Positions 33,950 to 42,323 of a DNA stretch of 64,000 nt are shown here, one piece after another. The number at the start of each line of letters is the position of its first letter. Position 1 is the first letter of the stretch. The notes beneath the pieces were generated by a model. It was not told the origin of the DNA. It worked only from the letters and a program-made list of their open reading frames with translations, and made no database searches. The translations under genes and the position numbers were made by a program. The stretch is from Cryobacterium sp. SO2 (GTDB lineage: Bacteria > Actinomycetota > Actinomycetes > Actinomycetales > Microbacteriaceae): contig NZ_CP117849.1 of NCBI RefSeq assembly GCF_026151165.2, positions 2,418,001 through 2,482,000 of the forward strand, in the 5' to 3' direction.

Positions 33950-35557
33950 TTACTGAGCCGTGCGAGCGACGTCGAGGAAGGACAGTCCGGTGAACGCGAC
34001 CGGCTTGAAGCCGGTGATGGCGTCTTCGTTCCAGGCCGTCGGCAGCTTGCGGTGCACCAGCGGGTATACCGGGCACTCGTCGGCGATGAGGTCGAACGCT
34101 TTGCCCCACAGCTTCTTCTGCACGGCGGCGTCGGAGGTGGCCATGGCGTCGTCGAGGTAGCCGGTCAGTTCGGCGAACTCGGCCGAGTCGGCCCAGCGGT
34201 ACCGCTTGGTGGGCCAGACGGTCGCGGCGCCGTACCACCAGCGCAAGAGCAGGTCGGCGTCGTTTCCGAACACCGACGGGTCGCCCGGGGCGACCATGAC
34301 GGTGTAGTTGCCCTCGTCGACGGTCTTGTACTGCGCCCCGGACTGGTTCGTGTCGATGGTGGTAGCGATGCCGGCGGCGTCGAGGTCTTCCTTGATCAGT
34401 GGCAGCACATCCTTCACCCAGCTGGTGTCGGTGGCGAGCAGGGTGATCGTCAGGCCGTCGACCCCGGCGGCCTTGAGCAGCTTCTGGGCCTTGGCCAGGT
34501 CGTAGGTGTAGACCGTCTTGGCCTTCTGGTAGGACGGGTGCTCCTTCTGCAGGTAGCTGGTGGCGGCCGTAGCCTGACCCAGCATGCCCGTGTTGATGAG
34601 CTTGTCGTAGTCGATGGCGTAGCGGAACGCCTGGCGCACCCGCTTGTCGTCGAACGGGGCGACCGAGGTGTTGAACATCATGAACAGCTGGCCGAAGGAC
34701 TGCACGGATTCCACCGTGGCGTCCTTGAGCGAGGCGACGTCGATGTAGGGCACATCCTCGATGGCCTGCACCCGGCCGGACTGCACGGCGGTGACGCGGG
34801 CGGCGGCATCCGAGAGCAGGTTCCAGGTCATCGCCGCTGCCAGCGCGGGGCGGGCGCCGGTGTATGCATCGAAGCGCTCGAACATGATCTTGTCGTCCTT
34901 GACGGCCGACAGCATCTTGTACGGGCCGGTGCCGGTGGGCAGCGAGTCGAAGGCCACCTTGTCGGCCTCCACCAGCGCCTTCGGGACGATCTTCACGACG
35001 GAGAGGCGCTCCAGGGCGAGGCTGGTCTCTTGGTTGAGGGTGATCGTGACCGTGTTCTCGTCGACCTTGGCGATCGAATCCACGAACGGAAGGAAGGTGA
35101 GGTAGAGCGACGCGTTGGCCGGGTCGAGCACCCGCTGGAAGGAGAACACGACGTCATCGGCAGTGACCGGGGTGCCGTCGTGGAAGACCGCGCCATCCCG
35201 CAACGCTGCGGTAATGGTCTTGCCTTTCACGGTGGGCAGCTCGGCAGCGAGCGCGGCGTATACGTCGCGGGTGACCGGGTCGAGTTCTACCAGACCCTCG
35301 AGCACGTGCCAGTTCGCAGCGACGGTGACGGCGCCGGTGGTGGTCATCGGGTCGAATCCGGTGGAGAGGGCGTAGGAGATGCCCGCCTCGATGGTGCCGT
35401 TCTTGTCAATGCCCGCACCACCGGAGGGGGTTGGTGCGACGCTGTTAGTAGACGCGGGGCCGCTACAGGCAGCCAGTGTTGCCACCAAGCCCATCGCGCC
35501 TGCGGCCTGGAGGAAGACCCTACGGCTAGTCTTCCCCTGAAGTGTTTCTTGGAGCAT
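33950..35557 (-). CDS. Tat-exported family 5 substrate-binding lipoprotein (sialic-acid transporter, SiaE/SatA-like)
   Basis: 535-residue extracellular solute-binding protein, family 5 (peptide/opine/nickel class). The signal has a twin-arginine motif SRRVFLQAAG and a lipobox LAAC near residue 31, so it is probably exported folded and lipidated. The mature part has ISYALSTGFDPMT and VRQAFRYAIDYDKLI, typical of the family. First gene of the nine-gene operon; Neu5Ac as ligand is inferred from downstream nan genes. A 16-bp palindromic site lies upstream. Confidence 0.88.
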   Translation of the reverse strand: MLQETLQGKTSRRVFLQAAGAMGLVATLAACSGPASTNSVAPTPSGGAGIDKNGTIEAGISYALSTGFDPMTTTGAVTVAANWHVLEGLVELDPVTRDVYAALAAELPTVKGKTITAALRDGAVFHDGTPVTADDVVFSFQRVLDPANASLYLTFLPFVDSIAKVDENTVTITLNQETSLALERLSVVKIVPKALVEADKVAFDSLPTGTGPYKMLSAVKDDKIMFERFDAYTGARPALAAAMTWNLLSDAAARVTAVQSGRVQAIEDVPYIDVASLKDATVESVQSFGQLFMMFNTSVAPFDDKRVRQAFRYAIDYDKLINTGMLGQATAATSYLQKEHPSYQKAKTVYTYDLAKAQKLLKAAGVDGLTITLLATDTSWVKDVLPLIKEDLDAAGIATTIDTNQSGAQYKTVDEGNYTVMVAPGDPSVFGNDADLLLRWWYGAATVWPTKRYRWADSAEFAELTGYLDDAMATSDAAVQKKLWGKAFDLIADECPVYPLVHRKLPTAWNEDAITGFKPVAFTGLSFLDVARTAQ

Positions 35558-35596
35558 CAGATTGCCTCTCGTTCATAATCAGAAAGCTAAATCAGA

Positions 35597-35612
35597 CGTC
35601 AGACGTCCTACG
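35597..35612. promoter_or_regulatory. Probable NanR operator in the divergent promoter region
   Basis: CGTCAGACGTCCTACG, 13 of 16 positions identical to the perfect palindrome at 39482-39497. It overlaps a second GACGTC core at 35595-35600. It lies between the binding-protein gene (start 35557) and the regulator gene (start 35658). Confidence 0.6.
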
Positions 35613-35657
35613 TGTTAGATTGAAGTTATACACACACCAGTGAAAGGTCAAGCACGG

Positions 35658-36407
35658 ATGCTGAATATCGACAGTTCGAAAGCAGGAGTTTTCGCCTCCG
35701 AAACATCCCGGAAACGTAGCTCCGTGACCGACCAGATCAAGGATTTCATCCTGCGGCGGGGACTGAAGTCTGGCGACCTCATGCCTACCGAGACCGAAAT
35801 TTGCGCTGAACTGGGAGTTAGTCGATCCAGTGTTCGCGAGGCGATTCGGACCCTTGCTGCGCTTGACATCGTGGAAGTCAAACACGGTTACGGCACCTAT
35901 GTTGGCCAGCTTTCGCTCGCTCCCCTGGTGGAAGGACTCGTCTTCCGTGGCGTGCTCCGCCCGCAAGACGACTTCGCCGCACTGCGCGAGGTGATCGAGG
36001 TACGCGAAGCGCTCGACATCGTCATGGGGCAGCAGATCGTCGACGCGCTGCACGGCCAAACCGATGAGGTCCTCGAGGGCCTGGTGTCCACGATGGTGTC
36101 CAAGTCCGAGACCGGCACCGCCTTCGCCGAGGAAGACCTCGCCTTCCACACCCGCCTACTCGCCTACCTCGACAACACCCTGGTGGGCCAACTGGTCACC
36201 GCGTTTTGGGAAATCAACACGGTGCTCTATCCCAAGCTCGGCATCGCGCCAGCAGAGGACATCGACGACACCGCTCGCGCCCACGGGGCGATGCTGGAGG
36301 CCGCGAAGGCAGGCGACCTCGAGGCGTACCGCGCCGCCGTGGTCGCGCACTACCAGCCGTTGCGGCGGTCGCTGGAGAAGGCGGCACTGCAGAGCGCCAC
36401 CGACTAA
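35658..36407 (+). CDS. nanR: GntR/FCD-family regulator of the sialic-acid locus
   Basis: 249 residues. The GntR winged helix (about 20-90) reads VTDQIKDFILRRGLKSGD, PTETEICAELGVSRSSVREAIRTLA and VKHGYGTYVG. An FCD effector domain (about 110-235) follows with EVREALDIVMG, DLAFHTRLL and AHGAMLEAAKAGD carrying metal/effector His residues. Divergent from the transporter operon, as nanR is in corynebacteria. Start at 35658 with AAAGG upstream; 35640 is an alternative. The symbol rests on context. Confidence 0.82.
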   Translation: MLNIDSSKAGVFASETSRKRSSVTDQIKDFILRRGLKSGDLMPTETEICAELGVSRSSVREAIRTLAALDIVEVKHGYGTYVGQLSLAPLVEGLVFRGVLRPQDDFAALREVIEVREALDIVMGQQIVDALHGQTDEVLEGLVSTMVSKSETGTAFAEEDLAFHTRLLAYLDNTLVGQLVTAFWEINTVLYPKLGIAPAEDIDDTARAHGAMLEAAKAGDLEAYRAAVVAHYQPLRRSLEKAALQSATD

Positions 36408-37399
36408 CTCGCGTAGTCCAACGAGCCAGGCGCCCCCGCCGCGATCGAGCGCCGGGCGATGTCGAGCACGGTCTGCTCGTCGTCCACGCCGCCGCCTTCG
36501 TGGCCGTTGTAGGGCCAGACCGCAATCTCCTTCGGCCCGTCATAGGCGTTGAACGCCGCGAACACCGTCGACGGCGGGCAGATCGGGTCCATCAGTGCGG
36601 CGGAGAGCCACACCGGCGCGGTGGCGCGTTTGATGAAGTTGACACCGTCGAAGTACGACAGGGTGCGCAGCACGGCATCCGCCTTACCCCGATACCAGGA
36701 CAGGTAGTCGGCGATCTCCTTGTAGGGGTCGTGGTCGGTGATCAGTATCGCCCGGGGAAAATCGCAGAGAAACGGCACCCGGGCTGCCACGGCAGCGAGG
36801 CCCGGAACCAGGCCGGCCACGGCCAGGGCTAGCCCGCCACCCTGGCTGATGCCGGTGACCAGCACCCGGGTCGCATCCGTGAGCGGCAGCTCGGCCACGG
36901 CGTCGACCAGCCGTACCGCGTCGACGATCAGGCGGCGGTAGTAATAGGACTCCCGAGCGTCGATGCCGCGGGTGAGGAAACCGGGCACCTGCGGCCCGGA
37001 CCCGGTCAGGTCGGGGGTGCTGCCCCGCGATCCGCTCCAAGCCTGGCCCCTGGTGTCCAATTCAAGGTGGGCGTAGCCGGCGGAAGCCCAGAGCAGGTTC
37101 TCGATGGCGTCACCCCGGCCGCGGCCGTAGCCGTGGAATTGCACGATCGTGGGCAGCACGGCCGTGGTGCCGGCCGGCACGCGCAGCCAGGCCTTGATGC
37201 GCTCCCCCGCGTAGCCGGCGAATGTGAGGTCGTAGACGTCGAGAGTGGCCAGGCCCGCGTCGACCCTGCGCAGCTCCGGTGCCAGCGGGTGCCGACGGGA
37301 GGCCTCCAGGGTGTCCGCCCAGAATCGGTCGAAGTCGGGCGGATCGACCTGCGCGCTTCGATACTCGGCCAGCTGGGATTCGGGCAAGTCTCGAAGCAT
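36404..37399 (-). CDS. AXE1-family acetyl(xylan) esterase / cephalosporin-C deacetylase
   Basis: 331-residue alpha/beta hydrolase of the AXE1 family. The N-terminal DLPESQLAEYRS with DFDRFWADTL is family-typical; YGRGRGD and RGQAWSGSRG follow, the nucleophile is in GISQGGG, and the Asp-His partners are in MDPICPPST and NGHEGGG. Such enzymes remove O-acetyl groups, and axe genes occur in several bacterial sialic-acid clusters, so a role in de-O-acetylating sialic acids is plausible. Last gene of the Tat operon; converges on nanR with a 4-bp overlap. Confidence 0.85.
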   Translation of the reverse strand: MLRDLPESQLAEYRSAQVDPPDFDRFWADTLEASRRHPLAPELRRVDAGLATLDVYDLTFAGYAGERIKAWLRVPAGTTAVLPTIVQFHGYGRGRGDAIENLLWASAGYAHLELDTRGQAWSGSRGSTPDLTGSGPQVPGFLTRGIDARESYYYRRLIVDAVRLVDAVAELPLTDATRVLVTGISQGGGLALAVAGLVPGLAAVAARVPFLCDFPRAILITDHDPYKEIADYLSWYRGKADAVLRTLSYFDGVNFIKRATAPVWLSAALMDPICPPSTVFAAFNAYDGPKEIAVWPYNGHEGGGVDDEQTVLDIARRSIAAGAPGSLDYAS

Positions 37400-37401
37400 G
37401 C

Positions 37402-38004
37402 TCAGCGCACCGTGTTGCGCAGAGTGCCGATCTCGGGAATGGTGATCGCCACCTCGTCGCCCGGGCTGAGTTCGGCGGCGGTGTTGGGTGACCCGGTCAT
37501 CACGATGTCGCCGGGTTCCAGGGTCATCCACCGGGTGACGTAGACCAGGGTGTCGACCACCCTGGAGGGCAGGTTGAAAGTGCCCGACGACGCGACGAGG
37601 TTGCCGTTCACCTCCACGAGGATCTGCAGGTTCTCCGGGTCGTCGATCTCGGTCTCGATCCAGCTGCCGAGCGGGGTGTAGTTGGTGCCCGCCTTGCTCT
37701 CGAAGTTCTTGTTGTCCACGGCGTTGCGCTCGGCGCTGGTGACGTCGTTCACGATCGTGTAGCCCAGCACGTGCTCGAGCGCGTTCTCGACCGTCAGCCG
37801 GGCGGCGGTGCGGCCGATCACCACGGCCAGCTCACCCTCGGCCACCACGGTCCCGGCGTCCGGGGCCAGCACAATCTCGTCGCCGTCGTTCGCGACGGTG
37901 CGCACCGACTTGAGCCAGGCCTGCACCGGCAAGGTGGTGTGCGGGTCGGCGTTATGGCCGATGCCGACAATGAGGCCGGGGGTGGTGGTGCGGGCGATTT
38001 TCAC
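37402..38004 (-). CDS. Fumarylacetoacetate-hydrolase-family protein
   Basis: 200-residue FAH-fold enzyme (hydrolase, decarboxylase or pyruvate-generating lyase of beta-diketo acids). Features include GHNADPH near the N-terminus, EGELAVVIGRTA (acidic metal ligands), GYTIVNDVTSAE and MTGSPNTAAELSPGD. The GTG start overlaps the tatB stop, and the acetylesterase gene follows within 2 bp. Its substrate here is unknown; its place in a Tat/sialic context is unusual. Confidence 0.85.
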   Translation of the reverse strand: MKIARTTTPGLIVGIGHNADPHTTLPVQAWLKSVRTVANDGDEIVLAPDAGTVVAEGELAVVIGRTAARLTVENALEHVLGYTIVNDVTSAERNAVDNKNFESKAGTNYTPLGSWIETEIDDPENLQILVEVNGNLVASSGTFNLPSRVVDTLVYVTRWMTLEPGDIVMTGSPNTAAELSPGDEVAITIPEIGTLRNTVR

Positions 38005-38348
38005 GGGGTGGTGCCTTTCGATGTGGGAACGGAGGGGGCGGGCGGCGCGGCGACGACGGGCTGCACCGGTCGGCTCGGGTTGGGGGTGGCAGGTTCATCG
38101 TCGAGCAGAGCGTCCCGGATAATGCGGCGCGGGTCGTACTGGCGGGGGTTGAGCTTCTTCCAATCGACCTCGTCGAACTCAGGCCCCATCTCGTCTTTGA
38201 GGCGGTCCTTGGCGCCGTCGGCCAGCTCCTTGGCTTTACGCACGAAACGGCCGAGCATGGCGGCGTAGTGCGGGATGCGCTCGGGGCCGAGCAGGAAGGC
38301 GGCGATGATCGCGATGATGATGAGCTTGTCGAAGGTCAAACCGAACAT
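38001..38348 (-). CDS. tatB: Sec-independent translocase subunit TatB
   Basis: 115 residues. The N-terminal membrane helix MFGLTFDKLIIIAIIAAF is followed by the hinge LLGPERIP and an amphipathic helix with many Lys/Arg and Glu (FVRKAKELADGAKDRLKDE). GPERLP-like hinge with Glu marks TatB rather than TatA. The Pro-rich C-terminal tail is variable. It lies between tatC and the FAH gene in one minus-strand operon. Confidence 0.9.
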   Translation of the reverse strand: MFGLTFDKLIIIAIIAAFLLGPERIPHYAAMLGRFVRKAKELADGAKDRLKDEMGPEFDEVDWKKLNPRQYDPRRIIRDALLDDEPATPNPSRPVQPVVAAPPAPSVPTSKGTTP

Positions 38349-38382
38349 GTGGGCTGGTCCTTCTCTGCTGTCGGTCGGGTAG

Positions 38383-39183
38383 TCATCGGAGGCCGGCCAG
38401 TTCCTGGTCGAGCCGGTCGGAGGCCTTCCGGGCGCGCCGGTCGTGGATCCAGGCAATGAAGCCGGCCACGAAGTACAGGGCCATCATCGGCACTGCGAGC
38501 AGGAACATCGACATCACATCGGCGGCCGGGGTCGCCACTGCGGTGAACAGGATCACCACGAGGATGGCGACCCGCCATGAGCCGAGGATCGACCTGGCGC
38601 TCAGCACCCCGGCGAAGTTGAGTAGGACGAGGAATACCGGCAGCACGAATGCGATGCCGATGGCGACCACGAGCTTGAGCACGAAGTCGTAGTAGCCCTT
38701 GGCGCTGATTATTGCCGCGGAGTCCGCGGGCGCGAACGAGGTGAGCAGGGCCACCATGTTGGGCAGCACGAACCAGCCGGCCGCGCATCCAGCCAAGAAC
38801 AGTGGCACAGCGGCGGCGACGAATCCGAGTGCGAACCGCTTCTCCCGCCGGGTGAGGCCCGGCATGAAGAAGGCCCAAATCTGGTACAGCCAGACGGGTG
38901 AGGCGACCACCACACCCACGGTGATGGCAATCTGCATGCGCAGGTCGAAGGCCTCGGAGATCGTCGTGAAGTTCAACTCAGACGTGCGGCCCTGGGCTTC
39001 GGCTATCCGGCCGATCGGCACGCGGAGCGCGTCCAGCACGGGCTCGGAGAGCAGCCAGCCCACGACGGCGCCCGCGAGGATGCCGAGTGCCGCCCGGGTG
39101 ATGCGCTTGCGCAGCTCGATGAGGTGCCCGCCCAGTGACATCTTGCCATCGCGGGCGGCTTTCACCTTCGTGACGGTGGTCAC
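38383..39183 (-). CDS. tatC: Twin-arginine translocase subunit TatC
   Basis: 266 residues, six membrane helices. The N-terminal signal-recognition region is MSLGGHLIELRKRITRAAL; FEAFDLR-like residues appear as TISEAFDLRMQIAIT, then PVWLYQIWAFFMPGLTRREK and FFMPGL/GYYDFVLK loops typical of TatC. It binds the twin-arginine signal. Six bp after tatA; a later in-frame start at MSLGGH is possible. Confidence 0.95.
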   Translation of the reverse strand: MTTVTKVKAARDGKMSLGGHLIELRKRITRAALGILAGAVVGWLLSEPVLDALRVPIGRIAEAQGRTSELNFTTISEAFDLRMQIAITVGVVVASPVWLYQIWAFFMPGLTRREKRFALGFVAAAVPLFLAGCAAGWFVLPNMVALLTSFAPADSAAIISAKGYYDFVLKLVVAIGIAFVLPVFLVLLNFAGVLSARSILGSWRVAILVVILFTAVATPAADVMSMFLLAVPMMALYFVAGFIAWIHDRRARKASDRLDQELAGLR

Positions 39184-39189
39184 GGTGAG

Positions 39190-39450
39190 TCAGGCCTGGT
39201 TCGCCGCGCGGTGAGGGGTGGAGTGCGGGTCGGTGACGATGACAGTCGGAGCGAGCGGGCTGGCCGTCGGGCTCGCCGGGTCGGAAGCATCCGCCGGATC
39301 GTCGTCTTTCAGTGTCTTGACTTCACTCTTGAAGATGCGCATCGACTGTCCAACGCTGCGGGCCAGGCCCGGGAGCTTGGGGGCGCCGAAGAGCAGCAAT
39401 ACGATCGCCAGGATGATGACCATGTGCCATCCGGTGAGGTTTGCAAACAT
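39190..39450 (-). CDS. tatA: Twin-arginine translocase subunit TatA
   Basis: 86 residues: membrane helix GWHMVIILAIVLLLFGAPKLP, hinge FGAPKLPG and amphipathic helix LARSVGQSMRIFKSEVK, then an acidic and Pro/Ser-rich tail. First gene of the operon tatA-tatC-tatB-FAH-esterase. A perfect 16-bp palindrome resembling the presumed NanR site is 31 bp upstream of the start. Confidence 0.93.
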   Translation of the reverse strand: MFANLTGWHMVIILAIVLLLFGAPKLPGLARSVGQSMRIFKSEVKTLKDDDPADASDPASPTASPLAPTVIVTDPHSTPHRAANQA

Positions 39451-39481
39451 GAGTTCGCCTCTCTGTTCTAATCAAGCAGGA

Positions 39482-39497
39482 CGTATGACGTCATACG
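39482..39497. promoter_or_regulatory. Perfect 16-bp palindrome before tatA
   Basis: CGTATGAC followed by GTCATACG, centred on the same GACGTC core as the site at 35597-35612. FCD-type GntR regulators usually bind palindromes of this size. The position close to tatA suits a repressor operator. Confidence 0.65.
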
Positions 39498-39660
39498 CTA
39501 CGCTAAATTCAACCAAATGCAAGGACGCTGTCAAAGAACTTGTGAACGAGCTCGACGAAATCCTGGCGAGCCGGCGGTGGCCTCCCGCTCACGCAGGGCC
39601 CGCACTGCGCGCGAGTCCGTCGGACAACAGTCACCGAACGCCACGAGGCCGCGTTTGATA

Positions 39661-39679
39661 TACTGTCTCGAAGACAGTA
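39661..39679. promoter_or_regulatory. Inverted repeat, probable MarR autoregulatory operator
   Basis: TACTGTCT-CGA-AGACAGTA: perfect 8-bp arms with a 3-nt spacer, 48 bp before the MarR gene start. Arm length and spacing are usual for MarR-family operators. Confidence 0.65.
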
Positions 39680-39726
39680 AACGGCTAGCTTTCTTCTGGC
39701 CGGTGAACGACGGGACGAACGGTGCG

Positions 39727-40260
39727 ATGACTGATTCACTTTCAGACGATGCCCCGAAAGTCCGGCTTGCACAGTCATACCGATCCGACCAACTTGCGGC
39801 CCTGCTTGAGGTCTTCTCGGTCTGGTCCTCGGGGTCGTTCATGAGAGGTCTCGCTGCTGGCGCCGGGTTGGATCTTGACGCCACGTCCATCGTGGCGATC
39901 ACGCTGCTCGCTCGCGACGGAGACCAACGCGCGTCCGCGCTGGCTGCTCGCCTCCGGGTCGGTGCGTCGGCCATCTCTAAACTGAGCAACCGCCTCAGCG
40001 CGATAGAGCTGGTCGAGAAACTGCCGGATCCTGGAGATACTCGCGCCACTCTCCTGCGCCTCACTCCTGCCGGGAGGGCTGCCGCCAGAGCTTTGGTGCA
40101 GGCCGGCGACACGATGATGGCCGAGTTGATGCGCGAGTGGCCGGAAGACGACCGCGCGCACTTCAACCGTCTTCTCCGCCGGTTCCGTGACGACGCAATA
40201 CTTCACGCTGTCCGCACTGAAACAGCAACACGTCCTTCCACTGATCCCAGAAAGTTGTGA
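39727..40260 (+). CDS. MarR-family transcriptional regulator
   Basis: 177 residues. MarR winged helix with DATSIVAITLLARDGDQRAS, ALAARLRVGASAISKLSNRL and KLPDPGDTRATLLRLTPAG. The start at 39727 follows the inverted repeat; a longer frame from 39517 would run through the operator. It is followed after 1 bp by an SDR gene, so the two form an operon and the dehydrogenase is a likely target. Confidence 0.85.
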   Translation: MTDSLSDDAPKVRLAQSYRSDQLAALLEVFSVWSSGSFMRGLAAGAGLDLDATSIVAITLLARDGDQRASALAARLRVGASAISKLSNRLSAIELVEKLPDPGDTRATLLRLTPAGRAAARALVQAGDTMMAELMREWPEDDRAHFNRLLRRFRDDAILHAVRTETATRPSTDPRKL

Positions 40261-40261
40261 A

Positions 40262-41044
40262 ATGACCACTAGAACCTACCTCGTCACCGGTGCCGCCAGC
40301 GGTATTGGCAAGGCCACGGCCGAGCTGCTGACTTCACGCGGCCACCGAGTCATCGGCGCTGATCTCAAAGACGCCGATATCAACGCGGACCTGTCCACCC
40401 TCGACGGCCGGGTGGCCCTTATTAATCAGGCGACCGAGTTGTCAGGAGGCACCCTTGACGCAGTCATCGCCGTCGCGGGACTTAGCCACCCGATCCCAGT
40501 CACCGCGTCCGTGAACTACTACGGCGCGATCGCAACGCTGGAGGGCCTGCGCCCCTTGCTCACGCGGTCCGCTGCTCCGCGGGCCGTGGTGGTTGACTCG
40601 ATGGCTTCTCTGCAGTCGTACGACGAGGAACTGGAACGCCTTTTCCTTGAAGGTACCGAAGGGGAGGCTGTGGCGCGTTGCGTTGAACTCGCCAGCTCTC
40701 CGGCAACCGGACACCAGATCTACTCGTCCAGCAAGCGTGCTCTGGCCCGCTGGCTACGTACCAACGCGACCACTGCACAGTGGGCCGGAGCCGGCATTCC
40801 GCTGAATGCCATCGCACCCGGCGTTGTGCTCACCCCGATGACGAGGGACCTCGTTGCTACGCCCGAAGGCCGCGCAAAGCTGAACGCGCAAGTACCGATG
40901 CCCCTCAACGGTCCGTTCGACCCGATCGTCGCGGCCCGGTTGCTCGCGTGGCTCGCCGACGAAGAGAACTCACATCTGTGCGGGCAGGTCATTTTCGTGG
41001 ATGGTGGCTATGACGCCGTCCTTCGCGGCGATACGACCTGGTAG
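40262..41044 (+). CDS. Short-chain dehydrogenase/reductase (3-alpha-hydroxysteroid-dehydrogenase-like)
   Basis: 260-residue classical SDR. GAASGIGKA binds NAD(P); the catalytic set is Ser in VVDSMAS and YSSSK; GIPLNAIAPGVVLTPM and CGQVIFVDGGYD follow. The shortened N-terminal region (DLKDADINADLST) resembles 3-alpha-hydroxysteroid/coniferyl-alcohol dehydrogenases. Start codon is 1 nt past the MarR stop. Substrate unknown. Confidence 0.88.
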   Translation: MTTRTYLVTGAASGIGKATAELLTSRGHRVIGADLKDADINADLSTLDGRVALINQATELSGGTLDAVIAVAGLSHPIPVTASVNYYGAIATLEGLRPLLTRSAAPRAVVVDSMASLQSYDEELERLFLEGTEGEAVARCVELASSPATGHQIYSSSKRALARWLRTNATTAQWAGAGIPLNAIAPGVVLTPMTRDLVATPEGRAKLNAQVPMPLNGPFDPIVAARLLAWLADEENSHLCGQVIFVDGGYDAVLRGDTTW

Positions 41045-41072
41045 CAGGTGCTTCTGACCGCGAAGACGGGTT

Positions 41073-42323
41073 TCACGTGAGCGTGCGCATCCAGGCTCTG
41101 AGGTCATTCAGCGCGGTAAGTGCAACGGTGGCGTGGTCCGCGTCCGGATAGACGTGGGAGGTGACGGCCGTGCCATCGGCTTTCCGGGCGGCGACGAAGC
41201 GCGCGGTGATCTCCGGCTTGATGAGCGTATCTTTCGCGCCCTGCGCGACGAAGAGTGGCACGGCGAGATGTTCGTCCGGTGAGTTCTCTACGAGGAGTTC
41301 GCTCCAGTCGGGCGCGACGGCGGGGTTGGCGCTCGTGAATTTGCCGATCAGCGGGGTCGCGATCGCATGAAGCTCGCCGTTCTGGCCGAGCAGGCAAAGC
41401 GTCACCATGCGAGGAACAGCGGCGACTCCCGCCGGGGTCAGGATGCTCCCCAACGGATCCTCGGGCAGCTGTGACGGATACGCCCGGGCATAAGAATCAA
41501 AGGCGTACGCACCTATCGTCACACCTGAGACGTCGCCGATATCGGCATCGAGCAAGCGGGTCAGATCGGTTGCAGGGGCGGCGACACCGACCCCGAGCAG
41601 ATCGAGCTCTGGCGCATAGTCGGCAACGCGCTCGGCGGCAAACAAAGCCGCGTGACCGCCCTGAGAATGGCCCCACAGTATGAGACGGTCACTGGTTCCC
41701 GTATCAGGCATCGTGCGGGACGCCCGGGCAATGTCGAGCACGTTCGCCGCTTCGGTCGCCCCAATCAGGAAAGAGGACGCCCCGGCGATTCCCATGCCGG
41801 CGTAGTCAGTAGCGACGACGACATAGCCGTCCGACAGAAGGTCGGTGAGACCCTCGATAAGCGCAAACGGAGCGACTCCACGGGAAGGGGCGCAGCGCGG
41901 AGCCGTGCCCGTGGTCGGATGCGCCCATGACACGATCGTGCGCCCATCCTTCGGCGCCGGGCCGTCCGGCACGATTACGAGGCCAGACACGAGAGTGTCA
42001 GCACCAACGACATCCGTGGAGTGATACAGCACACGTTGTGCGTGGGATCCAGGAGGGGCGCCGACCACTGACTCGGCCCGAACGACGGTCCCGGGTACCG
42101 CGGCAGCCGGCGCCGGAGTCGGGCTGGAGTAGAAGGACGCCACAGAAGACTCGGCAACCGCGCCTTCCCCGACCCGAAATGCGAAATCGATGACCCGCCA
42201 GCCCCCGACCAGCACTGCAGCGACAGCGAGGACGGCAACAACGGCGACAACACGTCGCACCACCCGTCGGCGCGGCGACACGACCCGGGGCGGCTTAGCC
42301 AGCGCGTTCTGATTCGATCCCAC
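41073..42323 (-). CDS. Secretory-lipase family alpha/beta-hydrolase
   Basis: 416 residues. A basic N-terminus and one hydrophobic helix (about 24-46) act as signal or anchor. The LIP (secretory lipase) domain shows SWAHPTTGTAPRCAPS, VVATDYAGMG, nucleophile GHSQGGHAALFA, Asp in VAQGAKDTLI and His in YPDADHAT. It would hydrolyse lipids or esters outside the cell. It converges on the SDR gene and is the last gene before the metal island. Confidence 0.87.
   Translation of the reverse strand: MGSNQNALAKPPRVVSPRRRVVRRVVAVVAVLAVAAVLVGGWRVIDFAFRVGEGAVAESSVASFYSSPTPAPAAAVPGTVVRAESVVGAPPGSHAQRVLYHSTDVVGADTLVSGLVIVPDGPAPKDGRTIVSWAHPTTGTAPRCAPSRGVAPFALIEGLTDLLSDGYVVVATDYAGMGIAGASSFLIGATEAANVLDIARASRTMPDTGTSDRLILWGHSQGGHAALFAAERVADYAPELDLLGVGVAAPATDLTRLLDADIGDVSGVTIGAYAFDSYARAYPSQLPEDPLGSILTPAGVAAVPRMVTLCLLGQNGELHAIATPLIGKFTSANPAVAPDWSELLVENSPDEHLAVPLFVAQGAKDTLIKPEITARFVAARKADGTAVTSHVYPDADHATVALTALNDLRAWMRTLT

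Noticed and set aside
33911..35578. A 555-codon + strand frame opposite the binding-protein gene
   Set aside because: Antisense shadow; the opposite strand encodes a clear family 5 binding protein.
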